From NCBI RefSeq assembly GCF_001956045.1, contig NZ_MRTH01000028.1:41161-105160 (forward strand): 64,000 bases of DNA, given 5' to 3'. Within the stretch, counting starts at the first letter, position 1. The number at the start of each line of letters is the position of its first letter. The position numbers were made by a program, and so were the translations under genes. Under the pieces are notes generated by a model. That model did no database searches and was not told where the DNA came from. It saw only the letters and a list, made by a program, of their open reading frames with translations. Source of the DNA: Paenibacillus sp. FSL H7-0331. Lineage in GTDB: Bacteria; Bacillota; Bacilli; Paenibacillales; NBRC-103111. Positions 45,734 through 55,041 of this stretch are shown here, one piece after another.

Positions 45734-45916
45734 TAACGATGCAAAACATCGTTAAAAACCTCAGAACAGCCCAATAGGCTTGCAGTACGATGAATAACAT
45801 CGTAACAGGAAGATATGGAGCCCCAAATTTGCGGTAAGCGCGCTGTAATGATGAATAACATCGTTAGAAGCATCCCAACGGGGTTGTGTTCCTTGTAACG
45901 ATGTTTTTCATCGTTA
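45734..45916. repeat. Four-fold short hairpin repeat
   Basis: Four palindromes TAACGATG-N5-CATCGTTA: 45734-45754 (perfect), 45786-45804 (seven-base arms), 45846-45866 (one G.T pair) and 45896-45916 (perfect). Spacing is about 50-60 bases; the loops are CAAAA, AATAA, AATAA and TTTTT. Lies in 45709-46370 with no gene; terminator at 46104 and Fur box at 46225 follow. Confidence 0.85.
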
Positions 45917-46103
45917 TGGAACCAGCCTGTGGTAGCAAGGGAGGCCGAGCGTGCAATGGGGCGAAAGAGAACAAAGAAGGTGAAAATCAGCACCAGTGTT
46001 TGTGCACATGCAGCTTCACTACCCGAAAAGCTGTCGAGCGTTGATTATAAGGCAGCTCCGATAAAGTAGAATAAAGCAAACTCCGTCTGCGCGATGGGGT
46101 TCA

Positions 46104-46138
46104 CCCCGCTCCTTCCATCATGGAAGAAGCGGGGTTTT
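46104..46138 (+). terminator. Terminator downstream of the hairpin array
   Basis: CCCCGCT-CCTTCCA / TGGAAG-AAGCGGGG hairpin followed by TTTT. Confidence 0.75.
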
Positions 46139-46224
46139 CGTGTGATCTGCCTTTCATCCGTTAAGTATAAGCTAATGATTTCCAGCGGCTTGTAACCTGC
46201 AAGGAAAATCGTTAAACTAGGAAA

Positions 46225-46239
46225 TGATTATCATTATCA
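46225..46239. promoter_or_regulatory. Fur box upstream of the Btr-like regulator
   Basis: TGATTATCATTATCA matches the 7-1-7 Fur consensus TGATAAT-N-ATTATCA at 14 of 15 positions (counting N as a match), about 130 bases before ATG 46371. Confidence 0.85.
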
Positions 46240-46370
46240 TTGTTAAGCTTCCAGTACAGGTATAAGGGTTCCATAATCATACAAGTTTCTTTCCCATACT
46301 TGCTCAGCTCAATTTTCGCTCTATCCCATCACACGATCTGGTCAGTGTAAAAAAGGAGATGTCTACTACT

Positions 46371-47939
46371 ATGCGACAGCCTGATCTGAACGGTCCTATG
46401 AACTTAACCTATAGAAGCACTGAAGAACTCAAAATCGTTAAAGGCCAGCCAATTCACATACATACAGCCACCGAGTATGCTTTTGCTTTTGTGATGCAGC
46501 ACAAAGTGAAGGTGACGCTGAGAACCTCCCGTAAGCCCATGATCGGTAATGCGCTCAGTGGAGAAATTTTTCTGATTCCTGCCCATTGCCAGTGTAAGCT
46601 GGAACAGACCGCGAGTCAGATGGTGACGATCATCGTCATCCGGTTTAGCCAAGATACACCTCAGCCGCAAGCCAAAGGAAAAGCGGATTACCAGACCATG
46701 GACGCGCTGCTCTCAGAAGACTTCCATCCATTCCGCACACCGCAGGTCCGCAGCTGGATTCATGATTTTATGAGTGAAAATGAGTACGTGGAAACCGCGC
46801 TGTATTACCAGCTCCAATCCCATTTATACGCGATAGCTGCCTGTTATCTGGAATCGGTGCAAAAGCCGAAGGAAACGCAAACCGACCTGATCATTTTTGT
46901 CGAACAGGCACGTCAACTCATGCTGGAACAATACAATCATCCGTTGGATATTGAAGAGCTTGCCAAATCCTCGGGTTCGAGTCCCAGTCGTTTCTATATG
47001 GCTTTCAAAGAGCAGACTGGACTCAGTCCGCACAAATATATGACCAAAATCCGTATGGACGCTTCGCTTCACCTGCTGGCAGGAGGGACAACATCCATTG
47101 TAGAGGCCGCCCACGCTGTCGGTTATCTCGATGAGTACTATTTTAGCCGCTTGTTTAAGAAGCACATGGGGATGACGCCAACCGAATATACCGCGCGTGC
47201 GAAGAAAAAAGTTGCTAATCTCAACGGTGTTTTTGCCGGAGATCTTGCTGTTCTAGGAATGACCTCGTATATATCGTTCGAGCGGACTTGGCGGGAAAAT
47301 AATCCGGAGCTTGTCCTGGAGCAGCTTGCCATTGCCCAGCCGGAATTGATTATAAGCGGGCCAACCACGGACGAGTATTACGAGAAGCTTTCAGAGATTG
47401 CCCCGGTTGTTGTGCTTCATTGGAAAGAATATTCATGGAAAGAGCGGCTGCTGGACATTAGCGAGTTGTTAGGACTGACTTCGATCGCAGAATGGTGGCT
47501 ATCCTATTACGATATGAAGGTGGAGAATGCCCGCCGTCATGTGAAAAATGTGCTCGGTAATGAACCGTTTCTTGTTGTCCATGCGGTTGAGGGCGGATTT
47601 TATTTGTTTGGAATGAAGTCGAGAAAGCTGAGAGAAATTTTTTATGAGGATTTACAGGTCACTCCGCCGTCTCCAGCCAAGCAGATCAGCCTGATGAAGG
47701 TCGATAAGCTTGAAGAAATTGCTGAGCTTGATTGCGAAAATGTGTTGTTTCTGATGCATTCTTCGACAACTGAAGCCTTTTGCGTGGAGCTTGAAAATCA
47801 GTGGTGCGTCTTGAAGCCGAGTCGCCTAAAAAAACGATGCCTGTTTCTTCGCGAATATGATTCGCCGCTCTACAATCCGGTAGTCAATGAGAGCCTGGTG
47901 GAGCAGATGGTGAAACAATTGCTTGTCAGAATGGACTAA
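46371..47939 (+). CDS. Btr-like AraC regulator with siderophore-binding domain
   Basis: 522 residues. A cupin-like N-terminus and the AraC helix-turn-helix (IEELAKSSGSSPSRFYMAFKEQTG, VEAAHAVGYLDEYYFSRLFKKHMGMTPTEYTA) are followed after about residue 280 by a periplasmic-binding-protein-like domain (LAVLGMTSYISFERTW, EQLAIAQPELIISGPTTDEY, LSEIAPVVVLHWKEYSW). This is the architecture of B. subtilis Btr, which senses bacillibactin. Inferred to switch on the downstream importer when a ferric siderophore is present. The start is ATG 46371; ATG 46359 overlaps the AAGGAG. A Fur box precedes it. Confidence 0.87.
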   Translation: MRQPDLNGPMNLTYRSTEELKIVKGQPIHIHTATEYAFAFVMQHKVKVTLRTSRKPMIGNALSGEIFLIPAHCQCKLEQTASQMVTIIVIRFSQDTPQPQAKGKADYQTMDALLSEDFHPFRTPQVRSWIHDFMSENEYVETALYYQLQSHLYAIAACYLESVQKPKETQTDLIIFVEQARQLMLEQYNHPLDIEELAKSSGSSPSRFYMAFKEQTGLSPHKYMTKIRMDASLHLLAGGTTSIVEAAHAVGYLDEYYFSRLFKKHMGMTPTEYTARAKKKVANLNGVFAGDLAVLGMTSYISFERTWRENNPELVLEQLAIAQPELIISGPTTDEYYEKLSEIAPVVVLHWKEYSWKERLLDISELLGLTSIAEWWLSYYDMKVENARRHVKNVLGNEPFLVVHAVEGGFYLFGMKSRKLREIFYEDLQVTPPSPAKQISLMKVDKLEEIAELDCENVLFLMHSSTTEAFCVELENQWCVLKPSRLKKRCLFLREYDSPLYNPVVNESLVEQMVKQLLVRMD

Positions 47940-48051
47940 ATTACAGCGTAAATGGCGATGTCTGCATGTGTACAAATAGGAATATCCAAGCCCCCTACAG
48001 GAAAGTCCATTCTCAGCAGAGGGTGGCTGTTTTATGATATCGAAGTGAGAA

Positions 48052-48066
48052 TGATTATTACTATCA
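48052..48066. promoter_or_regulatory. Fur box upstream of the importer operon
   Basis: TGATTATTACTATCA, two mismatches to the 7-1-7 consensus, about 58 bases before the nitroreductase start. Confidence 0.7.
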
Positions 48067-48123
48067 TGATTTCACCTTATTAGCAGTTTCAACTGATCTT
48101 GACCATATTCTGGGGGAAGAAAT

Positions 48124-48693
48124 ATGAACTTAGCAGAGCTTTTAAAAGAAAGACGCTCCGTCCACCGGTTTCAAAGCCGTGAGGTTCCCGTTGAGCTTGT
48201 AACCGAGCTGCTTGATACCGCAGTATGGGTGCCTAATCACAAGATGACACAGCCTTGGCGGTTTGTGATTGTCCGTGGGGAAGGGCGCAAGCGGATCGCG
48301 GAAATCAGTCGCAACAACGTGGGAAAAAGAGAAAGAGACCCGGAAAAAGCCAAGGAGCTCGGACAAAAGTTTTACGATAAATTTATGGCGGTACCGACGT
48401 TCGTTGTCGTTGTGATGAAGGAAAATCCGTCTATTAGCGTTCGCGAGGAGGATTACGCCTCTACGAGCTGCCTCATTCATAACTTTAGCTTGTTAGCTTG
48501 GGAGCAGGGTATTGGCCTGGTATGGGAGAGCTACCCGCTGCTGTCGGACCATGCATTCCGTGAAGCCTTGGGCATCGAGCCGGGTGAAAGAGCGATAGGC
48601 AGTTTACATGTAGGTTATCCAGAGCAAATTCCGAACGCACAACCGAGAATTCCGGCTGCTGAACGCATTACGGTCATCGATCAAGCCTTATGA
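48124..48693 (+). CDS. Nitroreductase family protein (FMN-dependent)
   Basis: 189 residues, nitroreductase fold with FMN-binding ERRSVHRFQ near the start, LDTAVWVPNHKMTQPWRF, and GLVWESYPL/GERAIGSLHVGYP. Expected to use NAD(P)H to reduce small substrates. It is the first gene of the siderophore importer unit, overlapping the first permease by four bases (ATGA), so reduction of the ferric siderophore or iron is possible; that is inference from context. Confidence 0.85.
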   Translation: MNLAELLKERRSVHRFQSREVPVELVTELLDTAVWVPNHKMTQPWRFVIVRGEGRKRIAEISRNNVGKRERDPEKAKELGQKFYDKFMAVPTFVVVVMKENPSISVREEDYASTSCLIHNFSLLAWEQGIGLVWESYPLLSDHAFREALGIEPGERAIGSLHVGYPEQIPNAQPRIPAAERITVIDQAL

Positions 48694-49640
48694 AACAGAG
48701 ATATTTGGTCATAGCGATCGTGATTTTATCATTTTGTTCGGTGTTCATAGGTGTGAAGGACATCAGTCCCTTGCATCTGCTGAGTCTGACGGAGGATCAG
48801 TGGGAAATCCTGCTGATAAGCCGTTTTCCGCGTTTGATCAGTCTCATTATTGCTGGCGTCAGTATGAGTGTGATTGGTCTTATTATGCAGCAGCTGACCC
48901 GTAACAAATTCGTCTCGCCAACAACGGCAGGGACTGAGGATTCGGCGCGCTTTGGGATTTTGGTTTCCTTAATGATGTTTACATCCGCCAGTCCGATGCA
49001 AAAAATGCTCGTTTCCTTTGCCTTTGCCTTGCTCGGTACATTCATTTTTATGAAAATTCTCGACAAGGTTAAGTACAAGGACGTTATTTTCATCCCTCTG
49101 GTGGGGCTGATGTTCGGGCAGATTGTTGGTTCAACGACAACGTTTTTTGCTTACAAGCATGATCTTATTCAAAGCATCTCGGCTTGGCTGCACGGGGATT
49201 TTTCAATGATCATGAAAGGCCGTTACGAAATGCTGTACATCAGTATTCCGGTCGTGATCATTGCCTATTTGTATGCCAACAAGTTTACCGTAGCGGGTAT
49301 GGGTGAAGAGTTCTCGATTAATCTGGGACTCAACTACAAGCAGGTCGTCAACATTGGGCTGGTCATCGTGGCCTTGGTTACCTCAGTCGTGATTCTGACC
49401 GTCGGTATGATTCCGTTTCTTGGGCTGATCATTCCCAATATCGTCACGCTGTATCAAGGCGATCATCTCAAAAAAAGCTTGAGCCATACCGCCTTATTGG
49501 GCGCTGCCTTCGTGTTGTTTTGTGACATTCTCGGTCGGGTCATCATTTATCCGTATGAGATTTCGATTGGCCTTACGGTCGGTGTTATAGGGAGTGGGAT
49601 TTTTCTGTACCTGCTGTTGAGGAGAAAGGCTTATGCATAA
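48690..49640 (+). CDS. yclN: Siderophore ABC importer permease, YclN-like
   Basis: FecCD-type permease with nine or ten membrane segments, 316 residues. Motifs: RFPRLISLIIAGVSMSVIGLIMQQLTRNKFVSPTTAG and IPFLGLIIPNIVTL. Closest in design to YclN/FatD petrobactin-type importers. ATGA overlap with the nitroreductase gene and an eight-base overlap with the next permease show tight coupling. Confidence 0.88.
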   Translation: MKQRYLVIAIVILSFCSVFIGVKDISPLHLLSLTEDQWEILLISRFPRLISLIIAGVSMSVIGLIMQQLTRNKFVSPTTAGTEDSARFGILVSLMMFTSASPMQKMLVSFAFALLGTFIFMKILDKVKYKDVIFIPLVGLMFGQIVGSTTTFFAYKHDLIQSISAWLHGDFSMIMKGRYEMLYISIPVVIIAYLYANKFTVAGMGEEFSINLGLNYKQVVNIGLVIVALVTSVVILTVGMIPFLGLIIPNIVTLYQGDHLKKSLSHTALLGAAFVLFCDILGRVIIYPYEISIGLTVGVIGSGIFLYLLLRRKAYA

Positions 49641-50583
49641 TAAAGTCAAAATTACGATTTTGGCCGCAGTCGCACTGTCACTTATCATTACGTTTATATT
49701 TATTCAATCCGGTACCAACTGGGGGTATGTGCTGCCCAGAAGAGGAATCAAAATCCTTGCCATTGTGCTGACGGCTGCTGCTATCGCATTTTCTACCATG
49801 GTATTCCAGACGATTACGAATAACCGGATTTTGACGCCGAGTATACTCGGACTCGATTCGCTCTATATGCTTTTCCAAACATTTATCGTCTATTTCTTTG
49901 GTTCTGCCGCATTGTCGTTGATGAGCAAGCATATGCATTTTGCAGCTTCAGTGGGCTTGATGGTTGTGTTCTCAGGGGTGCTGTACAAGATCATTTTCAA
50001 GCGAGATGGGCAAAACATCTATTTCCTGCTGCTGATCGGCATTATAATGGGCACTTTGTTCCAAAGTGTTTCCTCTTTTATGCAGGTGATGATTGACCCG
50101 AATGAATTTTTGCATGTGCAGGATAAAATGTTTGCCAGCTTTAACCGGATAGGCTCCGATCTGCTTACGGTTTCCTTTATTGTTGTGCTTGGAGTAGCGG
50201 TGTATTTCTGGAAATTTGCCAAATACCTGGATGTGCTCTCACTGGGAAAGGAGCATGCGATTAATCTCGGCATCAATTACGATCATGTGGTCAAAAGATT
50301 GCTGATTCTCGTCGCTATTCTCATTTCCATATCGACTGCCCTTGTCGGCCCGATCACCTTCCTTGGATTGCTTGTGGCGAATGTGGCCCATCAGATGTTC
50401 AGGACGTACCGGCACAGCATATTAATTCCCGGATCGATTCTGATCAGTATCGTGGCTTTGGTTGGCGGGCAGTTAATCGTCGAGCGGGTATTTACGTTCA
50501 CAACGACCGTCAGCGTAGTGATTAATCTGATCGGCGGTATTTACTTTATTTATTTGCTGTTAAAGGAGAATAAATCGTGGTAG
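49633..50583 (+). CDS. yclO: Siderophore ABC importer permease, YclO-like
   Basis: Second permease, 316 residues, with PRRGIKILAIVLTAAAIAFST, TITNNRILTPSILGLDSLYM and the C-terminal TFLGLLVANVAHQ loop. It pairs with the YclN-like protein to form the channel. Overlaps YclN and the ATPase gene by a few bases. Confidence 0.88.
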   Translation: MHNKVKITILAAVALSLIITFIFIQSGTNWGYVLPRRGIKILAIVLTAAAIAFSTMVFQTITNNRILTPSILGLDSLYMLFQTFIVYFFGSAALSLMSKHMHFAASVGLMVVFSGVLYKIIFKRDGQNIYFLLLIGIIMGTLFQSVSSFMQVMIDPNEFLHVQDKMFASFNRIGSDLLTVSFIVVLGVAVYFWKFAKYLDVLSLGKEHAINLGINYDHVVKRLLILVAILISISTALVGPITFLGLLVANVAHQMFRTYRHSILIPGSILISIVALVGGQLIVERVFTFTTTVSVVINLIGGIYFIYLLLKENKSW

Positions 50584-51335
50584 AAGTAAGACGGGTATCC
50601 AAACGATACGGTAACAAAAATGTCGTCGATGATGTATCAGTTAGAATCGCCAAAGGTAAAATCACCTCATTCATCGGTCCGAACGGAGCAGGCAAAAGCA
50701 CACTTCTATCTATCGTAAGCCGACTGATCACGAAGGATAGCGGCGAGGTGCTCATCGAGGATACCGAGATTGGCAAGTGGAAGAGCAATGATTTGGCCCG
50801 CAAAATATCGATTCTCAAGCAATCCAACCATATCAATATTCGTCTGACGATCAAGGAATTGGTAAGCTTTGGACGCTTTCCCTACTCTCAAGGCAGACTA
50901 AGCCCGGAGGATTGGAAGTACGTGGATGAAGCGATTGTGTATATGGATCTGGTGGATATTCAGGACAAATATTTGGATCAATTAAGCGGCGGCCAGCGGC
51001 AAAGGGCTTACATTGCTATGGTAGTCGCGCAGAATACGGAATACATATTGCTGGATGAACCGCTTAATAACCTGGATATGAAGCATTCCGTGCAAATTAT
51101 GAAGGTGCTGCAAAGGATGGTCAGCGAGCTGGGCAAAACGATAGTGCTTGTGCTCCATGACATCAATTTTGCTTCCTGTTATTCCGACTATATCGTAGCG
51201 CTCAAGGATGGAAGGGTCGTAAGAGAGGGCACAACTGACGAGATCATCAACTCCGAGGTATTAAAGGAAGTCTACGATATGGACATTCAGATTGAAACGA
51301 TTAACGGCAATAAAATATGTGTTTATTTCTCATAA
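50577..51335 (+). CDS. yclP: Siderophore ABC importer ATPase, YclP-like
   Basis: 252 residues: Walker A GPNGAGKST (34-42), signature LSGGQRQRAY, Walker B EYILLDEPLNNLD and H-loop VLHD. GTG start after AAGGAG, overlapping the permease by seven bases. Confidence 0.9.
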   Translation: MVEVRRVSKRYGNKNVVDDVSVRIAKGKITSFIGPNGAGKSTLLSIVSRLITKDSGEVLIEDTEIGKWKSNDLARKISILKQSNHINIRLTIKELVSFGRFPYSQGRLSPEDWKYVDEAIVYMDLVDIQDKYLDQLSGGQRQRAYIAMVVAQNTEYILLDEPLNNLDMKHSVQIMKVLQRMVSELGKTIVLVLHDINFASCYSDYIVALKDGRVVREGTTDEIINSEVLKEVYDMDIQIETINGNKICVYFS

Positions 51336-51405
51336 ACAAACGTTGGCTTCATGAACTAACGTCTGTACATGAGTACAAATAAAAAAACTTATAGAGGTGA
51401 ACAGA

Positions 51406-52407
51406 GTGAAAAGAAAATTATCCATGTTTGTTTGTATGTTAATAATTGCCATTGTTGCTGCTGCGTGCGGTTCGACCGCTTCCAATGAAACTGCCAAAGC
51501 TCCGGCTGCATCGACGCCTGCACCTGCTGCGTCCACACCAGCTCCAGCAGCTGCACCTGCCGCTCCAACTGAACTTACGATCAAGCACCAATTGGGTGAA
51601 ACCAAGGTCAAAACAAATCCGAAAAAAGTCGTCGTGTTTGACTACGGTATGCTCGACACTTTAGATAAATTGGGTATTGAAGTCACAGGGGTGGCGCAAT
51701 CCAGTTTGCCGCCTTACTTGGCTAAATACAAGGATGCCAAATACAAAAACATCGGAACCCTGCAAGAGCCGGATTTTGAAAAAATCAATGCAATGAGTCC
51801 AGACTTGATTCTGATTTCGGGCAGACAGAATGCTTCTTATGCAGAACTGAGCAAAATTGCACCGACTGTATTCGTAGGCGTGGATGCGAAACGTTATATG
51901 GATTCATTTACGGAAAACTCCAAAATCATCGGCAAACTATTTGGCAAAGAAGCAGCGGTTGACACAGAATTAGCCAAAATCAATGAATCCATCAAAAAAG
52001 TTAATGCCAAAGCCGCAGGCGACAACAAAAAAGCTCTGATCACATTAGTTAGCGGTGGCAAAGTAACCGCATATGGACCGGGCTCACGTTTCGGTATTAT
52101 CCATGATGTACTGAATGTGGTACCTGCCGAGAAAAACATTGAAGTATCGACACATGGTCAATCCATCTCTTTTGAATACATTGTTGAGAAAAACCCTGAT
52201 TACCTGTTCGTTGTTGACCGCGAAACCGCTGTAGGTGAAAGCAAAACAACAGCTAAACAAGTGATCGAAAATGAATTGGTTAAGAAAACGAATGCATTCA
52301 AGAATGGTAACATTATTTATCTGGATCCTAACTACTGGTACTTGTCCGGTGGCGGCCTGATCTCCACTGCTGCAATGATCGATGAAGTGGATAAGGGATT
52401 GAAATAG
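51406..52407 (+). CDS. yclQ: Siderophore-binding lipoprotein, YclQ-like
   Basis: Signal peptide with lipobox AAAC, then an Ala/Pro/Thr-rich tether (three PAAxTPAP-like units) and a helical-backbone siderophore-binding fold: KVVVFDYGMLDTLDKLGIEV, EPDFEKINAMSPDLILISG, NYWYLSGGG. YclQ of B. subtilis binds petrobactin, a likely but unproven ligand here. GTG 51406 has AGAGGTGA upstream. Confidence 0.88.
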   Translation: MKRKLSMFVCMLIIAIVAAACGSTASNETAKAPAASTPAPAASTPAPAAAPAAPTELTIKHQLGETKVKTNPKKVVVFDYGMLDTLDKLGIEVTGVAQSSLPPYLAKYKDAKYKNIGTLQEPDFEKINAMSPDLILISGRQNASYAELSKIAPTVFVGVDAKRYMDSFTENSKIIGKLFGKEAAVDTELAKINESIKKVNAKAAGDNKKALITLVSGGKVTAYGPGSRFGIIHDVLNVVPAEKNIEVSTHGQSISFEYIVEKNPDYLFVVDRETAVGESKTTAKQVIENELVKKTNAFKNGNIIYLDPNYWYLSGGGLISTAAMIDEVDKGLK

Positions 52408-52423
52408 TAAGCAGGTTAACAAT

Positions 52424-52462
52424 AAACAGGAGCAAGCGGCGAGTAGCTGCATGCTCCTGTTT
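52424..52462. terminator. Terminator between YclQ and PBP1A genes
   Basis: AAACAGGAGCA / TGCTCCTGTTT stem, then TGTTGTC; works for both converging genes. Confidence 0.85.
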
Positions 52463-52488
52463 TGTTGTCTTAAATACGATTCACTTAT

Positions 52489-54858
52489 TTACTTGGTAGT
52501 TTTCTTGGATTCGATCGTATTTTTGCTGCTCTTGACGATAGGAGCTTTATCCTTATCTTTAGTATCTTTAGCTTTATTCTTGTCATTGGAATCCTTGGAC
52601 GCCGCTGCAGTCTTCTGATCTTTAGCGGGAACCGCTTTATCGCTCTTGGTATTATCCTTATTATCGGTATCCTTCTTGGTTGTACTTGCTGTTGTTGGCG
52701 TCTTATTCTTGTCAGCATTGGAGGGAGCGGTTGTCGGCTTGCCGTTGTTGTCCTTTTTCGTGTCTGCAGGCTTGTCTTTGCTTGATGGTGCTTTCACGGC
52801 GAGTGCAGCCGCTTTGTCAGCCTCTGCTTTGGCGATTAGGGCTTGCTTCAGGGCTTGTTCCTTATCACGGGCTGCTTTCTCGGCTGCGGCTGCGGCAAGC
52901 AGGATAACTTCCTGTTCGCCATTAATTCTTTTACCCCCTCCACGCACGTAGGCATAACTCTCGGGTTCTTCAAAGTCGGATACAGGAACATCCTGCAGAG
53001 CGCGGCTGACGACTTCTTTAAATAATGCGGCAGGGTACCGACCACCTGTTGTTGAAAGATAATGATCTTTGTTCGTTTTCTCATAACCCAGCCATACGGC
53101 GGCAACAAGCTCAGGGGTATAACCGACAAACCAGGCATCCTTGGAGCCGTCGATTTGATTTCCGTTCTCATCCTTGAATTCCGGAATGTCCGGAAGCTGA
53201 GTCGTACCGGTTTTGCCGGCTACGGGTCGATCCATCTGAGCACTTTGTCCGGTACCGTCATTAACGACCTCTTCAAGCATCCTGGTCATCGTGAAGGCTG
53301 CACTGGGGTCCAGCAGCGGCTCCAATACCGGAACCGTCTCTGTGCCGACCAGTTGCCCCTTGCGATCAACGATCTTCGTAATGGCATAAGCCTTGGACAT
53401 ATTCCCTTGATTAGCGAACATGGTATAGGCTTGTGCCATTGCAAGCGGAGAGGTCCCTCTGCTCATGCCGCCCAAGGCTATCCCTAAGGTTCGATCTTCT
53501 GGCTGTAGGGTCAGTCCGGCTTTGCTGGCGAAAGCCAGGCCATTATCGATACCGATTTCCTTCAGCAGAGCTACAGCCGGAATATTGTAGGATTGAATCA
53601 GGGCATCCTCAAGCGTGACCCAGCCATGCAGCTGTCGCATGTAATTCATAGGTGTATAGGAGCCGCCAAAATCGGTTTCCGCATCAAAGATCTTATCCTT
53701 TGGTCCATAGCCCTCGCTCAGTGCAGGCGCATATACAAGAATCGGTTTGATGGCGGAACCCGGCTGTCGTTCATTTTGCGTGGCATAATTGAATTCACGG
53801 AATTCCTGCTTTGGATTGCGGGAGCCTACAATGCCAAGTACAGCACCGGTTTGCGGTTGTATCAGTACGATCCCACTCTGCAACCCACCAGCATCCTCGG
53901 GAAAGAGGGAGGCATCTTTGTATACCTCTTCCGCCGCATTCTGAACAGTGGGAGCCATGGTCGTGTAAATATGGTAGCCGGACGATAAAATCTGCTGTTC
54001 CGTCAAGCCGTATTTATCAATGGCTTCATTGATCACATGATCGACAAAGGATGGATGCTTGGCAACTTTAGGCTCCGTCCGAATGGCAAGCTTGATTTCT
54101 TCATTACGGGCGCTATCCCGTTCGGCCTCCGTAATACGCCCCTGTTCTGCCATCAAACTTAATACAAGATTCCGCCGTTCCTTGGCCTGCTCAGGCTTTT
54201 TCACAGGCGAATAGTTGGTGGGAGACTTTGGAATGGCAGCAAGTAAAGCACTTTCCGATAAAGTTAATTCCATAGCTTGTTTGCCAAAATACGATTCTGC
54301 AGCCCGCTGCAATCCCCAAGAACCTTCACCAAAATAAATATAATTCAAATACAGCTCCAATATTTGATCTTTGGAATATTCATTTTCGATTTTAATGGAG
54401 GCGACAGCTTCATTGATTTTACGGGAATACGTTTGCTCGGGCGAGAATAGCAAAGTCTTGGCAAGCTGTTGAGTAATGGTGCTGCCACCTTGAACTGTCT
54501 CCCCGGACTTCCAGTTATGATATAAAGCACGTGCGATTCCATTAAAATCGATGCCTTGATGCTCGCGGAATCGGGCATCCTCAACGGCAATAACCGCTTC
54601 CTGTACCGTCTTGGGAAATTGGTCGAGAGGCATATATTCCATCCGCGAATTCGTTAGTTCGGTGATAACGTCCCCGTTGCCGTCATAAAAAACCGTAGAA
54701 CGCGGAGGCTCCTTACTGAGTGCTGAGATATCGATAGCTCGATATATATTCATATAGGAATTCCAGCACCAAGCGACAGTAGCCGTTCCGAGTCCGGTGA
54801 ACACGATGAGAAAAAGAAGGGACAGCACTGCGATTTTTAGTTTAATTTGAGTAGTCAT
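52489..54858 (-). CDS. Class A penicillin-binding protein (PBP1A family)
   Basis: Bifunctional peptidoglycan synthase, 789 residues: short inner tail, one membrane anchor, glycosyltransferase GT51 domain (catalytic Glu93 in AVEDARFREHQG, GGSTITQQLAK) and a transpeptidase domain with Ser368 in SAIKP, SYN and KTGTT. The last ~150 residues are an Ala/Lys/Asp/Thr-rich low-complexity tail. ATG 54858 fits GGGGGAACA upstream; the frame extends to 54921. Confidence 0.92.
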   Translation of the reverse strand: MTTQIKLKIAVLSLLFLIVFTGLGTATVAWCWNSYMNIYRAIDISALSKEPPRSTVFYDGNGDVITELTNSRMEYMPLDQFPKTVQEAVIAVEDARFREHQGIDFNGIARALYHNWKSGETVQGGSTITQQLAKTLLFSPEQTYSRKINEAVASIKIENEYSKDQILELYLNYIYFGEGSWGLQRAAESYFGKQAMELTLSESALLAAIPKSPTNYSPVKKPEQAKERRNLVLSLMAEQGRITEAERDSARNEEIKLAIRTEPKVAKHPSFVDHVINEAIDKYGLTEQQILSSGYHIYTTMAPTVQNAAEEVYKDASLFPEDAGGLQSGIVLIQPQTGAVLGIVGSRNPKQEFREFNYATQNERQPGSAIKPILVYAPALSEGYGPKDKIFDAETDFGGSYTPMNYMRQLHGWVTLEDALIQSYNIPAVALLKEIGIDNGLAFASKAGLTLQPEDRTLGIALGGMSRGTSPLAMAQAYTMFANQGNMSKAYAITKIVDRKGQLVGTETVPVLEPLLDPSAAFTMTRMLEEVVNDGTGQSAQMDRPVAGKTGTTQLPDIPEFKDENGNQIDGSKDAWFVGYTPELVAAVWLGYEKTNKDHYLSTTGGRYPAALFKEVVSRALQDVPVSDFEEPESYAYVRGGGKRINGEQEVILLAAAAAEKAARDKEQALKQALIAKAEADKAAALAVKAPSSKDKPADTKKDNNGKPTTAPSNADKNKTPTTASTTKKDTDNKDNTKSDKAVPAKDQKTAAASKDSNDKNKAKDTKDKDKAPIVKSSKNTIESKKTTK

Positions 54859-55041
54859 CTGTTGTTCCCCCATATTAAGTTGTACTAGGGTTCTTACCAC
54901 TAGAGGGGGTGGGCCAAACATGAAAGCTGGTTTAAGGATAATTTGTAGTCATGAAAGGCTCCGCACGTTGTTCCTCATATTCTATACTGTTCGAAAAATG
55001 ATGTCTCTTTAGAGGTGTAGCTGGGTACATATCGATGAAAT

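Noticed and set aside
45160..45993. 277-codon open frame antisense to the GH88 gene
   Set aside because: Arg/Val-rich translation opposite a GC-rich coding region with no motif or ribosome binding site; a shadow of GH88.
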